Positions 7,079 through 13,229 of a DNA stretch of 13,229 bases are shown in pieces; position 1 is the stretch's first letter; each line of letters opens with the position of its first letter. This DNA comes from Syntrophales bacterium (GTDB taxonomy: Bacteria; Desulfobacterota; Syntrophia; Syntrophales; UBA2192). Location of the stretch: assembly GCA_025454095.1 (NCBI GenBank), contig JALOPC010000011.1, positions 1 to 13,229 on the forward strand, read 5' to 3'. A program made the position numbers and the translations under genes. The notes beneath the pieces are model-generated. The model worked only from the letters and a program-made list of their open reading frames with translations, searched no databases and had not been told where the DNA came from.

Positions 7079-7136
7079 ACGTGGATGAATCCGGGGAGAT
7101 TGGTTCAATTTCCGCTTTTCCTCACTTCAAAACTTC
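7060..7136 (+). repeat. Imperfect inverted repeat built on the octad array
   Basis: The left arm at 7060-7076 (GAAGTTGTGAAGTTGAG) resembles the reverse complement of the right arm at 7121-7136 (CTCACTTCAAAACTTC), differing by one substitution and one single-base gap, with 44 bases between. Read on the minus strand, the right side also shows 8-base steps beginning GAA. This could fold as a long RNA hairpin upstream of the terminator or be the remains of a small palindromic element. Confidence 0.6.
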
Positions 7137-7154
7137 AGCGCTTCTGGTTACAGT

Positions 7155-7188
7155 AAGGGCGGGGAACACAAGACCCTGCCCTTTTTTT
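7155..7188 (+). terminator. Intrinsic (rho-independent) terminator
   Basis: A 10-bp stem pairs 7155-7164 (AAGGGCGGGG) with 7174-7183 (CCCTGCCCTT), with one G-T wobble and a 9-base loop. A run of seven Ts (7182-7188) follows on the + strand. It ends the transcript of the PurF-like gene and separates it from ispG, whose start lies about 50 bases further on. Confidence 0.92.
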
Positions 7189-7239
7189 GTTATTCGTGAT
7201 ATGGAGTAATTGCCGAAAGCGGTTCAACCCGGTGAATTT

Positions 7240-8322
7240 ATGAGCGAACCTGCCTTAATGAAAAGGAAAGTGACGCGACGGATCCGCGTGGGCGCCGTCC
7301 CTGTCGGGGGGGATGCCCCCGTTGCGGTGCAGTCCATGACGTCCACGGACACGAGGGACGTAGAGGCGACAATCCGGCAGATCGACCGGCTCGAAAAGGC
7401 CGGCTGCGAAATCATCCGCGTAGCGGTACTCGACGAGGACGCCGCCCGGGCCATCCGGGCCATCCGCAAGGCCGTCGGGATCCCGCTCATCGCCGACATC
7501 CACTTCAGCCGGAAGCTGGCCATCGCCTCCCTGGAAAACGGGGCCGACGCCGTCCGCGTCAACCCGGGGAATATGGGGCGCGAGAAGATCCGGGAGATCG
7601 TCGCCGCGGCGAAGGCCTGCGGGGCCTCCCTGCGCATCGGCGTCAACTCGGGGTCGGTGGAGAAGGAACTGCTGGCCAGGCACGGCGGCCCCAGCGCCGA
7701 GGCTCTCGTCGAGAGCGCGCTAAGGAGCATCGCGTTCATCGAGGATCTGGGCTTCCGGGAATTCAAGCTCTCTCTGAAATCCTCCGACGTGCCCACGATG
7801 ATCCGGGCGTACCGGCTGATTTCGGAACAGACCGACTGCCCCCTGCACCTCGGCGTCACCGAGGCGGGCAGCGTGCTTGCCTCGAGCATCAAGTCATCCA
7901 TCGGGATCGGGACGCTCCTGCACGAGGGGGTCGGCGACACGATCCGCGTATCCGTGACGGGAGACCCCGCCGTGGAGGTGACCATCGCCTACGGGATCCT
8001 CAGGGCCCTGGGCATCCGCAGGGTGGGCCCCGACATCATTGCCTGCCCGACCTGCGGACGCTGCGAGATCGACCTCTCGGCTCTCGTCGAGGAGGTGGAG
8101 AAGAGGCTGGCGGGGATGAAGGAATATCTCAAGATCGCCATCATGGGCTGCGTCGTCAACGGGCCGGGTGAAGCCGCCGAGGCGGACATCGGCATTGCCG
8201 GGGGCCGCGGGCTCGGCATCCTGTTCAGGCGCGGCAAGCCGGTCAGGAAAGTGAAAGAGGAGGAACTCGTCGAGGTTCTTCTCCAGGAGATCGAACGGAT
8301 GAAATCGGAAAGGGGGACGTGA
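7240..8322 (+). CDS. ispG: 4-hydroxy-3-methylbut-2-enyl diphosphate synthase (IspG/GcpE)
   Basis: Catalyses the reductive ring opening of methylerythritol cyclodiphosphate to HMBPP, the penultimate step of the MEP isoprenoid pathway, using a [4Fe-4S] cluster. The TIM-barrel half carries VAVQSMTSTDT near the N-terminus and VRVNPGN. The cluster-binding half has CPTCGRCE with Cys269 and Cys272, and MGCVVNGPGEA with Cys304 and Glu311, the expected C-C-C-E set. The ATG at 7240 gives 360 residues, normal for the family, with a weak GGTGA five bases upstream. Alternatives are an in-frame TTG at 7210 after GGAG and an ATG at 7258. It lies just after a terminator and three bases before proS, so it probably heads an ispG-proS-rel transcript. 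I see no convincing promoter. Confidence 0.95.
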   Translation: MSEPALMKRKVTRRIRVGAVPVGGDAPVAVQSMTSTDTRDVEATIRQIDRLEKAGCEIIRVAVLDEDAARAIRAIRKAVGIPLIADIHFSRKLAIASLENGADAVRVNPGNMGREKIREIVAAAKACGASLRIGVNSGSVEKELLARHGGPSAEALVESALRSIAFIEDLGFREFKLSLKSSDVPTMIRAYRLISEQTDCPLHLGVTEAGSVLASSIKSSIGIGTLLHEGVGDTIRVSVTGDPAVEVTIAYGILRALGIRRVGPDIIACPTCGRCEIDLSALVEEVEKRLAGMKEYLKIAIMGCVVNGPGEAAEADIGIAGGRGLGILFRRGKPVRKVKEEELVEVLLQEIERMKSERGT

Positions 8323-8325
8323 TAC

Positions 8326-10074
8326 ATGCGGTATTCCCAGATGTTTCTGCCCACGGTCAGGGAGGTGCCATCGGATGCGGAGGTCATCAGCCATCAGCTC
8401 ATGATCCGGGCAGGGATGATTCGCAAGCTCACGTCGGGGATCTACTCCGTGCTGCCCCTGGGGTACCGCACCGTGAAGAAGGTGGAGGAGATCATCCGGC
8501 AGGAAATGGACGCCGCGGGGGCCCAGGAGGTCTACCTGCCCGCGGTCCAGCCCGCCGAACTCTGGCAGGAGTCGGGCCGGTGGAGCTTCTACGGCAAGGA
8601 GCTGCTGCGGTTCAAGGACCGCCACATGCGCGAGTGCTGCCTCGGCCCCACCCACGAGGAAGTCATCACGGATCTTGTCCGCAACGAGGTCAAGACCTAC
8701 CGGCAGCTCCCGCGGAATCTCTACCAGATCCAGACGAAATTCCGCGACGAGGTACGTCCCCGGTTCGGCGTCATGCGCTGCCGCGAGTTCGACATGAAGG
8801 ACGCCTACAGCTTCGACGCCGACGAAAAGGGCGCCGACTTGAGCTACGAGAAGATGTTCAAGGCCTACACGCGGATCTTCTCGCGGATCGGCCTGACGTT
8901 CCGGCCCGTCGAGGCCGACTCGGGCAACATCGGCGGGGCGTACTCCCACGAGTTCATGGTGCTGGCCGACACGGGCGAGGACGCCCTGGCGTTCTGCTCG
9001 GGCTGCCACTACGCGGCCAACCTCGAGAAGGCGGAGATCGCCAAACCCGGGAAGGTCGACCCCGACCCCGCGCAGTTCAAGCCCCTCGAGTCGATTCACA
9101 CCCCCGACGTGCGCACGATCGAAGAGGTATCCGCATTCCTGGGCGTGACCCCCCAGGACATCGTGAAGACCCTCGTCTTCGCGGCCGACGGCAAGCCCGT
9201 GGCCGTTCTCATCCGCGGTGACGAGGAGGTCAACGAGGCCAAGCTGCGAAACTACCTCGGCGCGGACTCGGTGGAGCTGGCCACGGACGACATCGTCCTC
9301 GAGGTGACCAACTCCCCCAAAGGCTTTGCCGGCGCCATCGGGATCAAGGCCGACGTCTACGCCGACTACTCGCTCATGAACCGCATCAACGTCGTCATGG
9401 GGGCCAATCGGGAGGACTACCACGTGAAGAACGCCAACCTGGGGCGGGACTTCACCGTGAAGGCCTTTGCGGATCTGCGGATCATCAAGGAGTCCGACAG
9501 CTGCCCGCGCTGCGGAAAGCCCGTCCGCTTCGCCCGCGGCATCGAGGTGGGGCACGTCTTCAAGCTGGGCACCAAGTACAGCAAGGCCATGAAGGCGACG
9601 TTTCTCGACCGGGACGGCAAGGAGAAGTTCATGATCATGGGCTGCTACGGCATCGGCGTGGGCCGTACCGTGGCGGCCGCCATCGAGCAGCAGCACGACG
9701 ATCAGGGCATCCTGTGGCCGATGACCATCGCGCCGTTCCACGTGATGGTCGTTCCCGTCAACGTCAACGACGCGAAGATCGCCGCCGCGGGCGAGACGCT
9801 CTACCGCGAGCTCGAGGAGGCGGGTGTCGAGGTGCTCCTCGACGACCGGGACGAGCGGGCAGGCGTGAAGTTCAACGACGCCGACCTCATCGGCATCCCC
9901 GTCCGGGTGACGATCGGGCCCAAGAGCCTCGCGGCGGGCAACGTGGAGATGCGCATCCGCAGGACGGGGGAGACCCGGACGATCCCCGTCGGCGAGGCGG
10001 CAACCGTGATCCGGGACATCGTCATGGGTGAGCTGAAGGCACTGAATGATCCGAATAACGGACATCCTCGATAA
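8326..10074 (+). CDS. proS: Prolyl-tRNA synthetase (bacterial type with editing domain)
   Basis: Charges tRNA-Pro with proline. The 582 residues are standard for the bacterial type. The class II core includes motif 1 around PLGYRTVKKVEEII (44-57), the TXE-like GPTHEEV (108-114), motif 2 in FRDEVRPRFGVMRCREFDMKDAYSF (139-163), and motif 3 in GCYGIGVGRT (439-448). Between motifs 2 and 3, about residues 225-405, lies the INS/YbaK-like editing domain that clears Ala-tRNA-Pro. It contains the conserved Lys281 in VKTL and is flanked by CSGC and CPRC pairs. The C-terminal anticodon-binding domain begins at about residue 468. AGGGGG about nine bases before the ATG is a good ribosome-binding site. Its last 29 bases overlap rel. 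Confidence 0.96.
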   Translation: MRYSQMFLPTVREVPSDAEVISHQLMIRAGMIRKLTSGIYSVLPLGYRTVKKVEEIIRQEMDAAGAQEVYLPAVQPAELWQESGRWSFYGKELLRFKDRHMRECCLGPTHEEVITDLVRNEVKTYRQLPRNLYQIQTKFRDEVRPRFGVMRCREFDMKDAYSFDADEKGADLSYEKMFKAYTRIFSRIGLTFRPVEADSGNIGGAYSHEFMVLADTGEDALAFCSGCHYAANLEKAEIAKPGKVDPDPAQFKPLESIHTPDVRTIEEVSAFLGVTPQDIVKTLVFAADGKPVAVLIRGDEEVNEAKLRNYLGADSVELATDDIVLEVTNSPKGFAGAIGIKADVYADYSLMNRINVVMGANREDYHVKNANLGRDFTVKAFADLRIIKESDSCPRCGKPVRFARGIEVGHVFKLGTKYSKAMKATFLDRDGKEKFMIMGCYGIGVGRTVAAAIEQQHDDQGILWPMTIAPFHVMVVPVNVNDAKIAAAGETLYRELEEAGVEVLLDDRDERAGVKFNDADLIGIPVRVTIGPKSLAAGNVEMRIRRTGETRTIPVGEAATVIRDIVMGELKALNDPNNGHPR

Positions 10075-12247
10075 GGTCGGCAAGTATGCCACGCAGGCGG
10101 ACCTGGAGCTCATCGAGAAGGCCTACATCTTCTCGGCCACGGTCCATGCCGGACAGATGCGCCTTTCCGGCGAGCCCTACCTCACGCACCCCATGGAGGT
10201 GGCCTACATCCTGGCCGACATGAAGCTCGACGCGGCGACGATCGTCACGGGCATCCTGCACGACACCGTCGAGGACACCCTCGCGACGCTCAAGGAGATC
10301 GAGGAGGGGTTCGGCAAGGACGTGGCCGTCCTCGTCGACGGGCTGACGAAGCTCTCCAAGATCACCTTCGCGAGCCGGGAGGAGCGGCAGGCCGAGAACT
10401 TCCGCAAGATGATCCTCGCCATGTCGGCCGACATCCGGATCATCCTGGTGAAGCTGGCCGACCGGGTGCACAACATGCGCACCCTCGAGTTCCAGACCGA
10501 GCCGCGGCGCAGCTCCATCGCCCTGGAGACCCTCGAGCTCTACGCCCCCCTGGCCAACCGTCTCGGGATCAACTGGATCCGGATGGAGCTGGAGGACCTC
10601 GCCTTCAAGTACCTCTACCCCGAGCCCTACAACGATCTCGTGCAGCGCATCGACAAGCGCAAGGAGGAGCGGGACAAGTACACGCAGGAGGTCAAGGGCA
10701 TCATCCTGCGGGAGATGGCGAACTTCGGCCTCAAGGGCGAGGTGGAGGGCAGGGCCAAGCACTACTTCAGCATCTACCGCAAGATGGAGACCCAGCGGAT
10801 CGACTTCGACGAGGTCTACGACCTGCTGGCCTTCCGCATCATCCTGGACGCCAGCAAGGAGAAGGAGTGCTACGAGGCCCTCAGCGTCGTCCACGCCCTC
10901 TGGAAGCCCGTACCGGGGCGCTTCAAGGACTACATCGCCATGCCCAAGGCGAACAACTACCGCTCGCTGCACACGACGGTCATCGGCCCCTACGGCGAGC
11001 GCGTCGAGATCCAGATCCGCACCCGCGACATGCACGAGTGGGCCGAAGGGGGGATCGCCGCTCACTGGCGCTACAAGGAGCGGGGGGCGCTCAAGGGCAG
11101 CGACCAGGAGCAGATCCAGAAGCTCAGGGACCTCTTCGAGGTGCAGCAGGACCTCAAGGACCCCCGGGAGTTCATGAAGAACCTCAAGCTCGCCCTCTTC
11201 CCCGACGAGGTCTACGTCTTCACGCCGCAGGGCGACGTGCGGGCCTTCCCGAAGGGGGCCACCCCCATCGACTTCGCCTACAGCATCCACACCGACGTGG
11301 GCAACCAGTGCGTGGGGGCGCGGGTGAACCGCAACATCGTGCCTCTGTCCTACCAGCTGCAGAACGGGGACACCCTCGAGATCATCACCCAGGCGGGGCG
11401 CCACCCCAGCAAGGACTGGCTCAAGCATGCGGTGACGTCCCGGGCCGTATCGAAGATCAAGGCCTGGATCAAGACCGAAGAGCGCAACAAGAGCATCGCC
11501 CTCGGGCGCGATATTCTTGAAAAAGAGTTCCGCAAGCACAAGATGAGCCTCACCCAGATCCTCAAAGCCGAAGAGCTGAAGAAGATCTGCGAGGAGTACT
11601 CCATCGAGGACGTCGACGACCTCATGGCTCTCATCGGGTACGGGAAGATCTCGGCGCGGCAGATCGTGAACCGCTACCTCCCGGAGGAGCCCGAGAAAAA
11701 GGAAGACTCGCTGCCGGAAAAGATCTGGAAGAAGCTCCGCAAGCCCGAGACCACCGGGGTCTCCATCACGGGGATCGACGACGTCATGGTGAGGTTCGGC
11801 AAGTGCTGCGACCCCCTGCCGGGCGATGAGATCGTGGGTTACATTTCGCGGGGCAGGGGGATGAGCGTCCATCGGGCCAGCTGCCCCATGCTTTCCGATT
11901 TCGACCCCGAGCGGCTGATCGACGTGCAGTGGAACATCACCGAGAAGCACACCTACCCCGTCCACGTCCGGGTGACCTGCAAGGACAAGAAGGGGCTGCT
12001 GGCCGAGCTGAGCACGGCCATCTCGACGCACGACGTCAACATCAGCCACGCCACGGTGGAGACCATCCCCGGGGAGCAGGCCATCTGCGAGTTCGACCTG
12101 GACGTGACGGACCTGAAACACTTCAACGACGTCGTCTCCTCGCTCAAGCGACTGAGGGCCGTCGTGGCCGTGGAGCGGGTCCGCGTCTCCGACTCGAGGC
12201 CGGAGAAGAAGCCCGAGAAAAAAGCGGACAAGAAGAAGCTCCACTGA
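10046..12247 (+). CDS. rel: Bifunctional (p)ppGpp synthetase/hydrolase (Rel/SpoT family)
   Basis: Makes and degrades the stringent-response alarmone (p)ppGpp and senses uncharged tRNA on ribosomes. The order over 733 residues is: HD hydrolase domain with His48, His72-Asp73, Glu76-Asp77 and Asp139 (HDTVED intact); synthetase domain with the RFKD signature (292-295) in RFKDYIAMPKANNYRSLHT; TGS domain (about 386-447); helical domain; conserved-cysteine domain with KCCDPLPGD (586-594) and Cys613; and a C-terminal ACT domain (about 638-712). RFKD rather than ExDD marks the bifunctional class, not monofunctional RelA. The tail is lysine-rich (KKPEKKADKKK). The ATG lies inside proS, after GAAGG at about six bases, and overlaps it by 29 bases in another frame. 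A G-rich heptad array follows the stop. Confidence 0.96.
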   Translation: MIRITDILDKVGKYATQADLELIEKAYIFSATVHAGQMRLSGEPYLTHPMEVAYILADMKLDAATIVTGILHDTVEDTLATLKEIEEGFGKDVAVLVDGLTKLSKITFASREERQAENFRKMILAMSADIRIILVKLADRVHNMRTLEFQTEPRRSSIALETLELYAPLANRLGINWIRMELEDLAFKYLYPEPYNDLVQRIDKRKEERDKYTQEVKGIILREMANFGLKGEVEGRAKHYFSIYRKMETQRIDFDEVYDLLAFRIILDASKEKECYEALSVVHALWKPVPGRFKDYIAMPKANNYRSLHTTVIGPYGERVEIQIRTRDMHEWAEGGIAAHWRYKERGALKGSDQEQIQKLRDLFEVQQDLKDPREFMKNLKLALFPDEVYVFTPQGDVRAFPKGATPIDFAYSIHTDVGNQCVGARVNRNIVPLSYQLQNGDTLEIITQAGRHPSKDWLKHAVTSRAVSKIKAWIKTEERNKSIALGRDILEKEFRKHKMSLTQILKAEELKKICEEYSIEDVDDLMALIGYGKISARQIVNRYLPEEPEKKEDSLPEKIWKKLRKPETTGVSITGIDDVMVRFGKCCDPLPGDEIVGYISRGRGMSVHRASCPMLSDFDPERLIDVQWNITEKHTYPVHVRVTCKDKKGLLAELSTAISTHDVNISHATVETIPGEQAICEFDLDVTDLKHFNDVVSSLKRLRAVVAVERVRVSDSRPEKKPEKKADKKKLH

Positions 12248-12252
12248 AGAGA

Positions 12253-12308
12253 GGGGTTCGGGTACAGGGACCCGGGTCCAGGGGACAGCGGCCGGGGTTC
12301 AGGAACGA
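12253..12308 (+). repeat. Degenerate G-rich heptad array after rel
   Basis: Reading in 7-base steps from 12253, units start at 12253, 12260, 12267, 12274, 12281, 12288, 12295 and 12302. Six of the eight begin GGG and most fit GGGTNCA; the sixth (GCGGCCG) and eighth (GGAACGA) have drifted. Phase holds throughout. Units 3 and 4 create the palindrome GGACCCGGGTCC at 12268-12279. The array begins five bases after the rel stop codon and resembles the array behind asd. Confidence 0.75.
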
Positions 12309-12352
12309 AAGAATATTCGAACCGCCCGATAGCCGATATCCGGTTGTTCCGG

Positions 12353-12381
12353 TTGACACGCCAGACGCCTTCCGGTATAAA
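12353..12381 (+). promoter_or_regulatory. Consensus sigma-70-type promoter for the amidase
   Basis: TTGACA (12353-12358) and TATAAA (12376-12381) are separated by exactly 17 bases, the optimal housekeeping spacing, with one mismatch in the -10 box. Transcription would start near 12388, leaving a leader of about 45 bases before the amidase ATG. TCCGGT occurs at 12339, 12348 and 12371, beside or inside the promoter, and could be an operator or chance. Confidence 0.82.
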
Positions 12382-12434
12382 AACCCTTCATTGTAAGACA
12401 CTTGCAGGCTTGATCCCACGAAACGGTGCATGGA

Positions 12435-13145
12435 ATGAAACTCAGAAAATGGACGATGTTCGTGTTGGCTGCCCTGGCAGCCGCGGCCCTGATCTCCACA
12501 ACGAATGCCGAGGCCAAGGACCCGACGGGGAAGTTCGTGCTGGTGATCGACCCCGCCCACGGGGGAAAGGACGACGGCGTGCAGCTGGCGCGCAAGGTCG
12601 TCGAAAAGGACGTCACCCTGGCGGTCGCAACCCTGGTGAAGCGCAACCTCGAGGACGCGAAGACCATGACGGTGCGTTTCACGAGGATGGGCGATGCCGA
12701 CGTGGCGATGACGGACCGGGTCGGGGCGGCGATCAAGGCCCAGGCCGACCTGTTTATCAGCATCCACGTCAACGCGGGTTTCGAGAAGGAGGCGTCGGGC
12801 TACGAGCTGTACTTCCCCGGCTTCAGGGGGCAGGAGGCTGCGAAGGGGGCGCCCAAGGGCGAGTCGGCGGCCATCGTCCGGGACATGGTCCGGACAAAGC
12901 ATCTCAACGAGGGGGTGCGGTTCGCCCAGATCCTCCAGAAAAAGCTCGACCCGGTCTTCCCGCGGCAGGACCGGGGGCTGCGCGATGCGCCGGTTTTGAT
13001 CCTGCAGACCCTCACGATCCCCGCCGTAGTTCTGGAGATCGGGTTTGCGACGAACCCCAACGACCGCAAGAAGCTGCAGGAAGAGTCGATCCAGGCGGCC
13101 GTGGCCAAGGCGATCGCGGACAGCGTGCGGGAATTCCTCCAGTGA
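12435..13145 (+). CDS. Secreted N-acetylmuramoyl-L-alanine amidase (amidase_3)
   Basis: A zinc amidase that cuts the bond between N-acetylmuramic acid and the stem peptide of peptidoglycan, acting in the periplasm. The 236 residues begin with a Sec signal peptide: KLRKW, a hydrophobic core at about 8-20, and a probable cleavage after Ala27 in NAEA-KD. The rest is a bare catalytic domain. Zinc ligands are His42 (DPAHGG), Glu57 and His111 (ISIHVNA); the catalytic glutamate is Glu201 (VLEIGFATNP). No AMIN, SPOR or LysM domain is present. DPAHGG replaces the usual DPGHGG. An in-frame GTG at 12426 is possible, but the ATG at 12435 gives the proper signal peptide. The ribosome-binding site is weak. 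It has its own promoter and is followed seven bases later by rph. Confidence 0.92.
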   Translation: MKLRKWTMFVLAALAAAALISTTNAEAKDPTGKFVLVIDPAHGGKDDGVQLARKVVEKDVTLAVATLVKRNLEDAKTMTVRFTRMGDADVAMTDRVGAAIKAQADLFISIHVNAGFEKEASGYELYFPGFRGQEAAKGAPKGESAAIVRDMVRTKHLNEGVRFAQILQKKLDPVFPRQDRGLRDAPVLILQTLTIPAVVLEIGFATNPNDRKKLQEESIQAAVAKAIADSVREFLQ

Positions 13146-13152
13146 GCGCCCG

Positions 13153-13229
13153 ATGAGGAAAGACGGCAGACAACCGAACCAGATACGGCCCGTCGCGATC
13201 ACAAGGGATTACCTGCGCCACCCCAAGGG
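13153..13229 (+). CDS. rph: Ribonuclease PH, N-terminus (partial, runs off window)
   Basis: Twenty-five codons are visible, starting MRKDGRQPNQIRPVAITRDY and continuing LRHPKG. This matches the highly conserved RNase PH start (M-R-x-D-G-R-x-x-x-Q-L-R-P-V-x-I-x-R-x-Y). RNase PH is a phosphate-dependent 3'-5' exoribonuclease that trims the 3' ends of tRNA precursors. The ATG is seven bases after the amidase stop, without a clear ribosome-binding site, so it may be translated by coupling from the amidase and share its promoter. The catalytic residues lie outside the window. Confidence 0.88.
   Translation, partial: MRKDGRQPNQIRPVAITRDYLRHPK

Noticed and set aside
7894..10113. Minus-strand open frame of 739 codons opposite proS and the 3' part of ispG
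   Set aside because: Same artefact: it spans two real genes on the other strand and shows no recognisable domain.
10022..12244. Minus-strand open frame of 740 codons opposite rel
   Set aside because: It mirrors rel almost exactly, is full of D, H, G, R, L and V as expected from the antisense of high-GC codons, and has no family motif. It is a codon-bias artefact.
12268..12279. Perfect 12-bp palindrome GGACCCGGGTCC as an operator or terminator
   Set aside because: It arises from two neighbouring heptads of the array, has no loop and no T-run. Nothing else supports a binding site.

Overview
The window is a compact, high-GC bacterial chromosome segment with every recognised gene on the + strand. 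It starts inside the 3' end of a probable tsaB and stops 25 codons into rph. The gene content (a small type psd next to pssA, a DUF465/YdcH protein, a bifunctional Rel, a minimal secreted amidase_3) and the protein sequences look like a Desulfobacterota ('deltaproteobacterial') lineage, perhaps Syntrophales or a relative. That placement is an inference from general resemblance and was not tested. I saw no transposase, phage gene, CRISPR array, tRNA or rRNA.

Layout: (1) 1-2015: tsaB 3' end, a DUF465 helical protein, then psd and pssA overlapping by one base; these two make phosphatidylethanolamine from CDP-diacylglycerol and serine. (2) 2081-3100: asd, followed directly after its stop codon by a G-rich array with exact 7-bp phase. 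(3) 3191-5574: rsmD, coaD and a class I aminotransferase of the aspartate aminotransferase type, closely spaced. (4) 5623-7020: a full-length PurF (amidophosphoribosyltransferase) homologue. Its phosphoribosyltransferase motif and four Fe-S cysteines are intact, but its glutaminase domain lacks the N-terminal nucleophilic cysteine and the other glutamine-handling residues. This is the most unusual gene here. (5) 7021-7239: an 8-bp-phased repeat, an inverted copy of it, and a strong intrinsic terminator. (6) 7240-12247: ispG, proS and rel as a tight run, with rel starting inside the end of proS. (7) 12248-12434: a second 7-bp-phased G-rich array, then a consensus sigma-70 promoter. (8) 12435 to the end: a secreted N-acetylmuramoyl-L-alanine amidase and the start of rph.

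Most of the window is housekeeping: phospholipid, aspartate-family amino acid, CoA, isoprenoid, rRNA/tRNA and cell-wall metabolism plus the stringent response. What is worth a second look is the glutaminase-dead PurF paralogue and the three short phased repeat arrays, which lie only in gaps between genes.
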